8,384 nucleotides of DNA from JANLQX01 sp031368095. GTDB lineage: Bacteria; Actinomycetota; Acidimicrobiia; Acidimicrobiales; JANYDT01. Below are positions 1 through 7,226 of this stretch, piece by piece. The first letter of the stretch is position 1. Every line of letters begins with the position of its first letter. Both the position numbers and the translations under genes were made by a program. A model generated the notes under the pieces. That model did not search any database, had not been told where the DNA came from, and saw nothing but the letters and a program-made list of their open reading frames with translations. The stretch covers positions 1-8,384 of the forward strand of contig JANLQX010000110.1 of assembly GCA_031368095.1 (NCBI GenBank), written 5' to 3'.

Positions 1-2015
1 CACCCGGCATCGCAGTCGTAGGTGATGGCGTCGTACGTGCCGACAAAACCCGCACCCGAACGCCGGGCGCCGCGTTGGAACGTGAGGGAGCGCATGGTGG
101 CGCTGTCGAAGCCGCCCAGCTGATCACGAAGGCATGCGGGCAGAACCAGGAGGTGATCCTGACCGGCGGTCCCGACGATGAATCGATGGCGTTTCGGATC
201 GTCCAGCACCGACACCTCGGTGATCGCCGGGCGAGTGACCAGCGAGCGAATGCGACTGATCACTCCCGGCGAGAACGCAGCGCCGGAGAACGCTCCGACC
301 ACCATTTCATTGTCGTCACCGAGCGGGGTAAATAACTCTTCGCCCAAGCGACTGTCGACGGCATCGATACGGCGGCGAGTGCCGCAGGCGCTTTTCGTCC
401 GTCGCTCGAAGAGCTGCCAAACGTCGGAACCGGTAACGAAGCGGTACTGGCAGATCAGGGCAACCATCGTTTCCGGCGGGTCCCATCGGCCGATGCGACC
501 GTCGATAGTGAACTGCTCGTAGAGCACGAATCTGGGCGCTTTCGGGCCCCGGACAAAGTCGGCAGTCCATCGATCAAGGCGCGGCGTGAACCCGTGATAA
601 TGCTGCAAAATCGGGAAGGGCCGCCACGTGGTCTTCGGATAGATCCACGAGACCACCGAACGTACCGGGCCGATATGCAGCGTCTCGCCCTGGATCTTGG
701 CCACGATCTCGGGCGGCAGCGGATAGGTCTTAGGCAGGATGTAACGACCCCACGAACGAACCTGGCGACGCTCAGCACCGGAGGTGACCTGTCCGAAAGC
801 CCGATCGGCCGAGCGAACGCTGGCGGCCGGATCCATGAAGGCCAGCGAACCAACGACCGAGCCGGAAATGATCACGCTCGGCACCACCAGGAAGGCGGCC
901 GTGGCCACGGTCTTGCGCACGACGAGGGCCAGTACCGCGACCCCGATGAATGCCCACCAGCGCAACGAATGACTGTCGTGGCGGAGGAATGCCTGCTTGG
1001 CAAAAACGAACATCGACGCCCCCACTGCAAGCCAAAGAAGCCGACGCCGACGCGTCTCCAGGGCCACACCGCGTTGACGGACCAGGACCACCACTCCAGC
1101 CATCGAGGCGAATGCCAACTGCAACTCCCACGCCGGGCCGGACCGCGCCATGGCGTCGTTGAACCCGGCGAAGAGGTTGAACGACAGGCTGAACCATTCC
1201 ATAAGCGCGCCTAGTGGTTGGCCACAGGCCAGCCAGCCGATGATGAGCGCGCTTAGGAAGCCATCGACGGACCACGCGATCGAAGCGATCACTCGGCGCC
1301 ATCCAGGTCGATACAGGACAGCCTCAGCGAACACGACAAACAGCGTCCAGGCGACCAGCGAAAGGCCGACGTCGAACTTCACCAGCAGCATCACGCCGCC
1401 GACGGCCCCGAGCACGGCGGGAATCCACCTCGGCAGCGGCGTGGAGTCAGGCGTTGCCAGTCGAAGCAGATACGGCGCCAGAACGGCAAAGAGCACGAGC
1501 AACGGCGACTCGCCGCCGATCAGCAGCACCGAGCCAATCATCCAACTCAACACCACGCAGCCGGCAAGAGCGAGCGGCCAAGAGCACAGCGATCGCAGGC
1601 GACGCCAGATCACAAAGGCGACCGCCATGAGGATTGGGAACCGGATGCCGATGGCCACGGCGCCGGTGTTCTCGTAGAACATCGTGGCCGTCGTCAGCCA
1701 TCCCAGCGGACCGTAGGTGAACACGATGTCACGCCCGAAGACGAGGCCCTGACGGTGCGCCATATGCAGCGCCGCCGCCCACGACTGATCCGGCTCCCAG
1801 CCCACGTCGGGAATGAGGACGGGATAGGTCACGAGGGCGACGACGAAGGCGAGTATCAGCGCGGTTGCTAGGCGCCTTCCGCTACCGTTACTGCTCCCGT
1901 TACGGGGTCCTGTCGCCGGGGTGCCCTCCCAAATTGCGGTACTCGCCCGTTGTTCGACTTCGTCGAACCGGGTCTCCGTTCCTCGGCGGGGCCCTCCCCG
2001 GCGCCACCCCTTCAC
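1..2015 (-). CDS. Large polytopic membrane protein with YGPLG motif, partial (C-terminus beyond left edge)
   Basis: The frame is open from the left edge to 2015, about 671 codons without a stop. Numbering from the GTG at 2015, a first membrane helix lies near residues 49-69 (LATALILAFVVALVTYPVL), followed by a conserved-looking stretch EPDQSW and DIVFTYGPLGWL (YGPLG at 101-105). About ten further hydrophobic segments run to about 386. A loop carries F-x-K-x-x-F-x-R-H-D-S-H (R345, H346, D347, H349). The remaining part (from about 390) is soluble, with HYHGFTP near 472 and RFVLYEQFTIDGR at 495-507. From memory, these motifs recur in large uncharacterised actinobacterial membrane proteins that resemble GT-C glycosyltransferases in topology; I know of no assigned function or symbol. 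The start is weak. The GTG at 2015 has GAAGG five bases upstream, but the first 48 residues are Arg/Gly-rich and encoded by hairpin-rich DNA. The only later in-frame candidate, a GTG inside the first helix, would cut that helix off. Confidence 0.75.
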   Translation of the reverse strand, partial: MKGWRRGGPRRGTETRFDEVEQRASTAIWEGTPATGPRNGSSNGSGRRLATALILAFVVALVTYPVLIPDVGWEPDQSWAAALHMAHRQGLVFGRDIVFTYGPLGWLTTATMFYENTGAVAIGIRFPILMAVAFVIWRRLRSLCSWPLALAGCVVLSWMIGSVLLIGGESPLLVLFAVLAPYLLRLATPDSTPLPRWIPAVLGAVGGVMLLVKFDVGLSLVAWTLFVVFAEAVLYRPGWRRVIASIAWSVDGFLSALIIGWLACGQPLGALMEWFSLSFNLFAGFNDAMARSGPAWELQLAFASMAGVVVLVRQRGVALETRRRRLLWLAVGASMFVFAKQAFLRHDSHSLRWWAFIGVAVLALVVRKTVATAAFLVVPSVIISGSVVGSLAFMDPAASVRSADRAFGQVTSGAERRQVRSWGRYILPKTYPLPPEIVAKIQGETLHIGPVRSVVSWIYPKTTWRPFPILQHYHGFTPRLDRWTADFVRGPKAPRFVLYEQFTIDGRIGRWDPPETMVALICQYRFVTGSDVWQLFERRTKSACGTRRRIDAVDSRLGEELFTPLGDDNEMVVGAFSGAAFSPGVISRIRSLVTRPAITEVSVLDDPKRHRFIVGTAGQDHLLVLPACLRDQLGGFDSATMRSLTFQRGARRSGAGFVGTYDAITYDCDAG

Positions 2016-2083
2016 TGCTGCCTTCGGCGCGTTCTTGTCATCACGCCGCTTCGCTCGTGACGGGGTGGGTTTGGGGTGTGCTG
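1872..2083. other. GC-rich hairpin-bearing region between PPDK and the membrane-protein gene
   Basis: This stretch lies between the PPDK stop codon and the first membrane helix of the next gene. It holds several short inverted repeats: GTTCGAC-TTC-GTCGAAC at 1952-1968, CGGGG-CCCT-CCCCG at 1987-2000, GCC-TTC-GGC at 2020-2028 and TCACG/CGTGA at 2041-2060. CCGTTAC is also repeated directly near 1886-1905. Three of the hairpins share a central TTC(G). It looks more like an intergenic palindromic element or terminator region than coding DNA, although one reading frame stays open through it and could supply the N-terminus of the membrane protein. There is no T-tract typical of a strong intrinsic terminator. 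Confidence 0.45.
1952..1968. repeat. Perfect 7-bp inverted repeat with 3-base loop
   Basis: GTTCGAC (1952-1958) and GTCGAAC (1962-1968) are perfect reverse complements separated by TTC. This is the longest perfect hairpin in the interval after PPDK. It may act in 3' end formation of the PPDK transcript or be part of a dispersed palindromic element; neither can be shown from one copy. Confidence 0.6.
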
Positions 2084-4858
2084 TTAGGCGTTGGTGGTTT
2101 GGGCGGCGCCGAGTATTGCTTGGGCGGCGGCTAGGCGGGCGATGGGGATACGGAAGGGGGAGCAGGACACGTAGTCGAGGCCGGCGGCGTAGAAGAAGTA
2201 GATCGACTCGGGATCGCCGCCGTGCTCGCCGCAGACGCCGAGCTTGAGGCCGGGCTTGGTGGCGCGACCTTTGGCCACGGATTCCTGCACGAGGGCACCG
2301 ACGCCGCGCTGGTCGAGGGTGTCGAACGGGTTGCGCTTGAGGAGACCCTGCTCCAGATAGGCGTTCATCATGCGGCCTTCGACGTCGTCGCGGCTGAAGC
2401 CGAACGTCATCTGGGTGAGGTCGTTGGTGCCGTAGGAGAAGAAGTCGGCCTCTTCGGCGATCTCGTCGGAACGAATGGCGGCCCGGGGCGTTTCGACCAT
2501 GGTGCCGATGGTGACGTCGAGGCGCTTCGCCGCTTTGGCATCCATCTTGGATTTCGCTTCGTCGATCGCGCCCTGCACCCATCCACGAGCGACGGCCAAT
2601 TCTTCACGCGTCACCGTCAACGGAATCATCACTTCAATGACCGGGTTGCCGCCCTTCTTCACCCGGGTGGCGGCCGCTTCGAGGAGCGCTCGCACCTGCA
2701 TCTCGTAGAGCCCCGGCTTGACCACCGCGAGACGAACACCACGAGTACCGATCATCGGGTTGAACTCGTGCCACGACTCGGCCGCTTCGAGCAACTTCTC
2801 CTCCGTTTCGCTAAGTCCGCTTACGGCCTTCTTGATCTTGAGTTCTTCCATCGACGGAAGGAACTCATGCAGAGGCGGGTCGAGCAGACGAACGGTGACC
2901 GGCAGTCCGTCCATCTCGCGGAGGATGTCTTCGAAGTCGGCCTTCTGGGCCTTGCGGAGCTTCTCGAAGGCGGCGGCTTCAGCCTTCGGTGTCTCCGCGA
3001 GGATCATCTCGCGCACGATCGGCAGACGGTCCTCGGCCAGGAACATGTGCTCGGTGCGGCACAGTCCGATGCCCTCGGCGCCAAACTCTCTGGCGTTCTT
3101 GGCGTCGGGCCCGTTGTCGGCGTTGGCCCGGACCTTAAGTCCACGTACTTTCTTGGATCCTTTGCGGATCTCATCGGCCCAGCCGAGGATCGTGTGGAAC
3201 TCGGGCGGCGGTTCGGCCGAAGCGAGTTCAAGGGCACCGAGCATGACTTCGCCGGTGGCACCGTCGAGGGAGATCACGTCGCCTTCGCTCACGACGACTC
3301 CGTCGATTTCGAAGGCCTTGTCGTTCTTGATCTTCACGGCCTCGGCGCCGACCACGGCCGGCTTGCCCCAACCACGGGCCACGACGGCGGCGTGCGACAC
3401 GAGACCTCCGCGGGCGGTGAGGATGCCTTCGGCGACCAGCATGCCGTGCACGTCTTCAGGGCTCGTCTCGCTGCGCACAAGCACCACAGCCTCGCCGCGA
3501 AGCGACGCTTCGACGGCCGAGTCGGCGGTGAAATACACCTTGCCGACCGCCGCACCCGGCGAGGCGCCGAGTCCCTTGGTGAGGACCGTGCCCTTCCCGG
3601 CGAACTGTGGATGCAGGACCTGATCCAGGGCATCGGCATCAACGCGCATCAGCGCTTCGTTCTTCGAGATCTTCCACTTGGTCGGACCGCTCGGCTTGGT
3701 CGCCATTTCGACGGCCATACGCAGCGTGGCGGCGCCGGTTCGCTTGCCGACGCGCGTCTGCAGCATCCAGAGCTTGTCCTGCTCAATGGTGAACTCGGTG
3801 TCGCACATGTCGGTGTAGTGCGCCTCGAGACGAGCGAAGATCGACATGAGTTCGGCGTAGCACTTGGGGAAGCGCTTCTTCAGGGCGTCGAGATCTTCGG
3901 TGTTGCGGATTCCAGCGACGACGTCTTCGCCCTGGGCATTCGTCAGGTAGTCGCCGTAGGGCTTGTTCTCGCCGGTCGAGGCATTGCGGGTGAAGCCGAC
4001 GCCGGTACCCGACGTGTCGTCGCGGTTGCCGAACACCATCGCCTGCACGTTGACCGCCGTGCCGAGATCGTGGGCGATGCGCTCACGCACGCGGTAGGCA
4101 ATGGCCCGGGCACCGTTCCACGACGAGAAGACGGCCTCGATGGCGCCCTTCAACTGGACCTTGGGGTCCTGCGGAAAGTCGGCCTTGGTGGCCTTCTTCA
4201 CGATGGCTTTGTAGTCCTCGCAGAGCGACTTGAGAACGGCCGCCGGGACCTCGGCATCGTTGGTCACCTTGGCCTTGTGCTTGGCCTTGTCGAAGGCATG
4301 CTCGAACGCCGAACCGTCGACGCCGAGCACGATGCGGCCGTACATCGCCAGAAAACGACGATACGAGTCATAGGCAAAGCGCTCGTTGTCCATGACCTTG
4401 GCGAGACCGACGACGGTCTTGTCGTTGAGGCCCAGGTTGAGGACAGTGTCCATCATGCCGGGCATCGAGAACTTGGCGCCCGAACGCACCGAGACGAGCA
4501 AGGGGTTCTTGGCGTCGCCGAGCTTGCGGCCCATCTTCTTTTCGATGTCGGCGATCTGCGTGGTGATTTCGGCATCGAGCGACTTGGGCCAGCCCGACAC
4601 CATGTAGGCGCGACACGCATCGGTCGAGATGGTGAAACCGGGCGGCACCGGGAGACGCAGCACGCTGGTCATCTCGGCGAGGTTGGCGCCCTTGCCGCCG
4701 AGAAGGTCCTTGAGCTTCATCGGCGCGACCTTGTGCTGGTGGTCGAAGGCGTAGCCGAACTTGGTTGGCGAGGCAGCCTTGGCCTTCGCCGGAACGGCCT
4801 TGCGGGCGGGAGCCGACTTCTTTGCGGCGGTCTTCTTGGGAGCAGTTTTCGTAGCCAT
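2084..4858 (-). CDS. ppdK: Pyruvate, phosphate dikinase (PPDK)
   Basis: PPDK interconverts pyruvate + ATP + Pi with PEP + AMP + PPi in the cytoplasm. At 924 residues from the ATG at 4858 it is longer than the roughly 875-residue clostridial enzyme. The order is complete: ATP-grasp region with GGKGANLAEM (54-63), SVRSGAKFSMPGMMDT (123-138) and GFTRNASTGE (288-297); phosphohistidine domain with GGLVSHAAVVARG (484-496), catalytic His489; PEP/pyruvate TIM barrel with GLCRTEHMF (598-606), GTNDLTQMTFGFSRDD, and the active-site Cys at about 876 in GVCGEHGGDP. Two features stand out: a basic Lys/Ala/Pro-rich N-terminal tail (1-33), and Val487 where family members usually have the regulatory Thr two residues before the catalytic His. 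An in-frame TTG at 4870 is an alternative start, but it overlaps a likely -10 box, so I prefer the ATG. No Shine-Dalgarno is visible. Confidence 0.97.
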   Translation of the reverse strand: MATKTAPKKTAAKKSAPARKAVPAKAKAASPTKFGYAFDHQHKVAPMKLKDLLGGKGANLAEMTSVLRLPVPPGFTISTDACRAYMVSGWPKSLDAEITTQIADIEKKMGRKLGDAKNPLLVSVRSGAKFSMPGMMDTVLNLGLNDKTVVGLAKVMDNERFAYDSYRRFLAMYGRIVLGVDGSAFEHAFDKAKHKAKVTNDAEVPAAVLKSLCEDYKAIVKKATKADFPQDPKVQLKGAIEAVFSSWNGARAIAYRVRERIAHDLGTAVNVQAMVFGNRDDTSGTGVGFTRNASTGENKPYGDYLTNAQGEDVVAGIRNTEDLDALKKRFPKCYAELMSIFARLEAHYTDMCDTEFTIEQDKLWMLQTRVGKRTGAATLRMAVEMATKPSGPTKWKISKNEALMRVDADALDQVLHPQFAGKGTVLTKGLGASPGAAVGKVYFTADSAVEASLRGEAVVLVRSETSPEDVHGMLVAEGILTARGGLVSHAAVVARGWGKPAVVGAEAVKIKNDKAFEIDGVVVSEGDVISLDGATGEVMLGALELASAEPPPEFHTILGWADEIRKGSKKVRGLKVRANADNGPDAKNAREFGAEGIGLCRTEHMFLAEDRLPIVREMILAETPKAEAAAFEKLRKAQKADFEDILREMDGLPVTVRLLDPPLHEFLPSMEELKIKKAVSGLSETEEKLLEAAESWHEFNPMIGTRGVRLAVVKPGLYEMQVRALLEAAATRVKKGGNPVIEVMIPLTVTREELAVARGWVQGAIDEAKSKMDAKAAKRLDVTIGTMVETPRAAIRSDEIAEEADFFSYGTNDLTQMTFGFSRDDVEGRMMNAYLEQGLLKRNPFDTLDQRGVGALVQESVAKGRATKPGLKLGVCGEHGGDPESIYFFYAAGLDYVSCSPFRIPIARLAAAQAILGAAQTTNA

Positions 4859-4869
4859 GGCGGATCGCA

Positions 4870-4875
4870 AGGCTA
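4870..4875 (-). promoter_or_regulatory. Candidate -10 box for ppdK
   Basis: On the minus strand TAGCCT matches TANNNT and lies 11 bases before the ATG at 4858, predicting a 5' leader of only a few bases. No convincing -35 hexamer and no Shine-Dalgarno are seen. The box overlaps the alternative TTG start, which argues against that start if the promoter is real. Confidence 0.3.
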
Positions 4876-4955
4876 CTGGTGCCGGTACGACCCTCGGTCG
4901 ATGCTTTCGGTCGGCCGGAACGCCCCTAGGTCCGGCTGTGGCTCAGGGGGGTACT

Positions 4956-5762
4956 TCAGGTGGTGCACTTCGTCATGCCAGCGGTAATCTTGGTCTGGAC
5001 GGCAGCATCGACGCTGCTGGGATCGGTGGAGAACTTCACCAAGGTCTCGGCGTCGAGCTCCTTCAGCATCACCGCGACGGCGCACTTGGCTTGCCCCTCG
5101 GTCAAGCCCGCTTGCTTCATCCCGGCCGCCAGAAGTCCGTCGAGGAGGCCCTCGCAGTTCGCGAAAGCCTTGAAGATTTTGGTAAGAACGACGGGATCCT
5201 GCGCGGCGTTCGGCTTCGTCGAAAGCGCCACCATTTCCTCGGCGGTGAACTCCTTGCCGATCGCCGTTGCGCCGCATCGGCCCTGTGCTTCGTCGAGGTC
5301 CGGAATCGACGACTTGAACCCGGCGAACAACGCTTCTTCGAGCAAACCCGGACACTTCTGGAACGACGCGACCGCTCGCGCCTTGTCGGCGTCGGATAGA
5401 CCGTCGAAGCCAGCTTTGTTCTGTCCGAGATCGATCAGTTCTTTGGCGGTGAACGACGAGAGGATCGAGTCCGCCATACAGGTGGACTGTTGGGCGGTGA
5501 GGTCGACACCCGTCGATTCCTTGAAGCTCGCCGCCATCACGCCAGCTACCGACGACGCATCACCGGAACCGCTGGCCGCACGGGTGTCGGCGGCGGCCGC
5601 CGTGGTGTCGACCGCAGCGGCGGTCTCGACGGCCGTGGTGGTGTCGGCGGCGGCCTCCGTCACCGCTTCGGTCGGGGCCGTGGTGTCCTTGGCGCTACTG
5701 GAGCATGCGCCGAGCGTGACCAGGCTGAACACGGCAAGAACACGGAGCGTGGGAAATCGCAT
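4956..5762 (-). CDS. Secreted lipoprotein with three cysteine-paired repeats
   Basis: This 268-residue protein starts with a basic N-terminus, a hydrophobic segment and a lipobox (VTLGAC, Cys20), so it should be lipidated and anchored on the outer face of the membrane. Residues 21-70 are a Thr/Ala/Asp/Glu-rich linker with recurring DTTA. The rest consists of three similar units of about 65 residues, each with a cysteine before and after an FTAEE(L/M)-like or LDAETL segment: Cys95/Cys137, Cys163/Cys203 and Cys227/Cys266. The second cysteine of units one and two is followed by PGLLEE or EGLLDG. The even cysteine count and regular spacing suggest one disulfide per repeat. I do not recognise a named family or function. 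No Shine-Dalgarno precedes the ATG; a TANNNT box ends six bases upstream. It lies 97 bases upstream of ppdK and 119 bases downstream of glyS, in the same direction. Confidence 0.85.
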   Translation of the reverse strand: MRFPTLRVLAVFSLVTLGACSSSAKDTTAPTEAVTEAAADTTTAVETAAAVDTTAAAADTRAASGSGDASSVAGVMAASFKESTGVDLTAQQSTCMADSILSSFTAKELIDLGQNKAGFDGLSDADKARAVASFQKCPGLLEEALFAGFKSSIPDLDEAQGRCGATAIGKEFTAEEMVALSTKPNAAQDPVVLTKIFKAFANCEGLLDGLLAAGMKQAGLTEGQAKCAVAVMLKELDAETLVKFSTDPSSVDAAVQTKITAGMTKCTT

Positions 5763-5768
5763 GTGGTG

Positions 5769-5774
5769 AGTTTA
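5769..5774 (-). promoter_or_regulatory. Candidate -10 box, leaderless lipoprotein gene
   Basis: Minus-strand TAAACT matches TANNNT exactly and ends six bases before the ATG at 5762, which would place transcription initiation at or next to the A of the start codon. No Shine-Dalgarno is present, in keeping with a leaderless mRNA. No clear -35 box is visible. Confidence 0.45.
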
Positions 5775-5785
5775 GGGACGTGGCG

Positions 5786-5819
5786 AGCCAACGCCAGCCA
5801 TGACGGGCGTTGGCTGGCG
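5786..5819. repeat. Two overlapping inverted repeats (10-bp and 9-bp stems)
   Basis: AGCCAACGCC (5786-5795) is the exact reverse complement of GGCGTTGGCT (5806-5815), with a 10-base loop. CGCCAGCCA (5792-5800) is the exact reverse complement of TGGCTGGCG (5811-5819), also with a 10-base loop. The stems share bases, so only one can form at a time. The element lies about 62 bases past the glyS stop and 23 bases before the lipoprotein ATG. It could be a glyS terminator without a T-tract, or a protein-binding site at the lipoprotein promoter. Confidence 0.7.
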
Positions 5820-5881
5820 CCCGTTACTTTTCCGTAGTCGTGGTCGACGCCTTGCCCCGGTGACACGTCGGTAAGGCCTGT

Positions 5882-7195
5882 TCAGTCGAGGCGTTGGAGC
5901 ATGGAGGCCAGCAGCGCGTCGATCGGAATGCGCTCCTGCGCCATCGAGTCGCGCTCGCGCACCGTGACGGCATTGTCGGTGATGGTCTCGAAGTCCACCG
6001 TGACGCAGAACGGGGTGCCGATTTCATCCTGGCGGCGATACCGCTTGCCGATGGCCTGCGTCTCGTCGTAGTCACACATCATGTGCGGTTGGAGCATCTT
6101 GAGAACCCGGCGGGCGGGCTCTTGCAACTCGGCCTTCTTCGACAGGGGCAACACGGCGACCTTGTACGGGGCGAGCCGCGGATGCAATCGAAGCACGGTG
6201 CGGACCTCGCCGTTGACCTCCTCTTCGTCGTAGGCACTCAGGAGAAACGCCATCATTGCTCGCGTGGCACCGGCGGCCGGTTCGATGCAGTGCGGCGTGT
6301 AGCGCTCGTTCGTCGTCTGATCGAAGTAGTCGAGCTTGGTGCCGGAATGCTTCGTGTGCTGGGTCAGGTCGAAGTCGCCGCGGTTGGCAATACCTTCGAG
6401 CTCGCCCCAGCCCCACGGGAACATGAACTCCACGTCGGACGTGCCGGAGCTGTAGTGGCTGAGTTCGTCGGCATCGTGCGGACGGATCTTCAACTGCTCG
6501 GCCGGAATTCCTAAGCGCAGATACCAGTTGTATCGCTCGTCAATCCAGTACGCGTACCAAGTATCGGCTTCCGCGGGCGGAACGAAGAACTCCAGTTCCA
6601 TCTGCTCGAATTCGCGTGTGCGGAAGACGAAGTTGCCCGGCGTGATCTCGTTGCGGAAGCTCTTGCCGACCTGGGCAATACCGAACGGCGGCTTCTTGCG
6701 GCTCGTCTGGAGAACGTTGCCAAAGTTCACGAACATGCCCTGCGCCGTTTCCGGTCGCAGGTAGACCTCGGCGCCGGCCCCTTCGATCGGGCCAGCGTGC
6801 GTCTTGAACATGAGGTTGAAGGCGCGGGCCTCGGTGAAGGTGCCCGTCTTGCCGCAACTCGGGCACGTGTTGGAGTCAGCAAGCTGATCTTGACGGTGGC
6901 GCGTTTTGCAGTTCGTGCAGTCGACGAGCGGGTCGGTGAAGTTGGCGAGGTGGCCCGATGCTTCGAAGACCTGGGGCGGGGCAAGGATGGCCACGTCGAT
7001 GAGAAGCACGTCGTCGCGTTCTTGGACCATCGAGCGAATCCACTCGTTTTTGACGTTGCGGAGCATGAGGGCGCCGAGCGGTCCGTAGTCATAGGTGGAC
7101 CGGAAACCGCCATAGATCTCGGCCGACGGGAAGACGAAACCTCGACGTTTGCAGAGATTGACGATGCGATCGAAGAGGTCCGGAAACTCAGCCAT
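5882..7195 (-). CDS. glyS: Glycyl-tRNA synthetase (class II, alpha2 type)
   Basis: This enzyme charges tRNA-Gly with glycine in the cytoplasm. The 437-residue protein starts MAEFPDLFDRIVNLCKRRGF and carries SAEIYGGFRSTYDYGPLG (24-41), typical of the homodimeric glycyl-tRNA synthetase found in many bacteria, archaea and eukaryotes. A zinc knuckle is formed by Cys93, Cys96, Cys111 and Cys114. Class II motif 2 is GKSFRNEITP (177-186) and motif 3 is GATRAMMAFLLSAY (309-322). The anticodon-binding domain covers about 340-437, with LAPYKVAVLPL, YRRQDEIGTPFCVTVDF and TVRERDSMAQERI. Length is close to the short bacterial members, and nothing essential appears missing. The ATG at 7195 follows no Shine-Dalgarno; a TANNNT box lies nine bases upstream. 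It is divergent from the truncated haemoglobin gene across 37 bases. Confidence 0.97.
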   Translation of the reverse strand: MAEFPDLFDRIVNLCKRRGFVFPSAEIYGGFRSTYDYGPLGALMLRNVKNEWIRSMVQERDDVLLIDVAILAPPQVFEASGHLANFTDPLVDCTNCKTRHRQDQLADSNTCPSCGKTGTFTEARAFNLMFKTHAGPIEGAGAEVYLRPETAQGMFVNFGNVLQTSRKKPPFGIAQVGKSFRNEITPGNFVFRTREFEQMELEFFVPPAEADTWYAYWIDERYNWYLRLGIPAEQLKIRPHDADELSHYSSGTSDVEFMFPWGWGELEGIANRGDFDLTQHTKHSGTKLDYFDQTTNERYTPHCIEPAAGATRAMMAFLLSAYDEEEVNGEVRTVLRLHPRLAPYKVAVLPLSKKAELQEPARRVLKMLQPHMMCDYDETQAIGKRYRRQDEIGTPFCVTVDFETITDNAVTVRERDSMAQERIPIDALLASMLQRLD

Positions 7196-7204
7196 GGGGC
7201 GACG

Positions 7205-7210
7205 AGGTTA
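7205..7210 (-). promoter_or_regulatory. Candidate -10 box for glyS
   Basis: Minus-strand TAACCT matches TANNNT and lies nine bases before the glyS ATG at 7195, so the leader would be at most a few bases. No recognisable -35 hexamer is seen; its expected position falls over the start of the divergent haemoglobin gene. Confidence 0.35.
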
Positions 7211-7220
7211 GTTCCCGGCC

Positions 7221-7226
7221 GATACT
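7221..7226 (+). promoter_or_regulatory. Candidate -10 box, leaderless truncated haemoglobin gene
   Basis: GATACT keeps the A at position 2 and T at position 6 of the -10 consensus and ends six bases before the GTG at 7233, the same spacing seen at the lipoprotein gene. Transcription would start at or near the G of GTG. No -35 hexamer stands out. Confidence 0.35.

Noticed and set aside
594..1214. Plus-strand open frame inside the large membrane-protein gene
   Set aside because: The minus strand gives one uninterrupted frame with membrane helices and family-like motifs; the plus product is hydrophilic and biased, as expected of a shadow.
2080..2090. GTTAGGC/GCCTAAC at the ppdK stop, resembling an integron attC core
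   Set aside because: It is the PPDK terminal codons plus TAA. I found no partner core site at a suitable distance and no cassette structure.
4859..4870. TTG start for ppdK at 4870
   Set aside because: It adds only four residues, has no Shine-Dalgarno and overlaps the candidate -10 box; the ATG at 4858 is simpler.
4914..4936. GCCGG/CCGGC inverted repeat between the lipoprotein gene and ppdK
   Set aside because: The stem is only 5 bp with a 13-base loop and no T-tract, which is too weak to call a terminator in high-GC DNA.
2222..4987. A plus-strand open frame of about 920 codons opposite ppdK
   Set aside because: It lies antisense to a clearly conserved PPDK along nearly its whole length, its translation is His/Gly/Arg-rich without recognisable motifs, and long antisense frames are expected in high-GC coding DNA.
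4960..5769. Plus-strand open frame opposite the lipoprotein gene
   Set aside because: The minus-strand reading has a lipobox and regular cysteine repeats; the plus reading is a compositional shadow with no motif.
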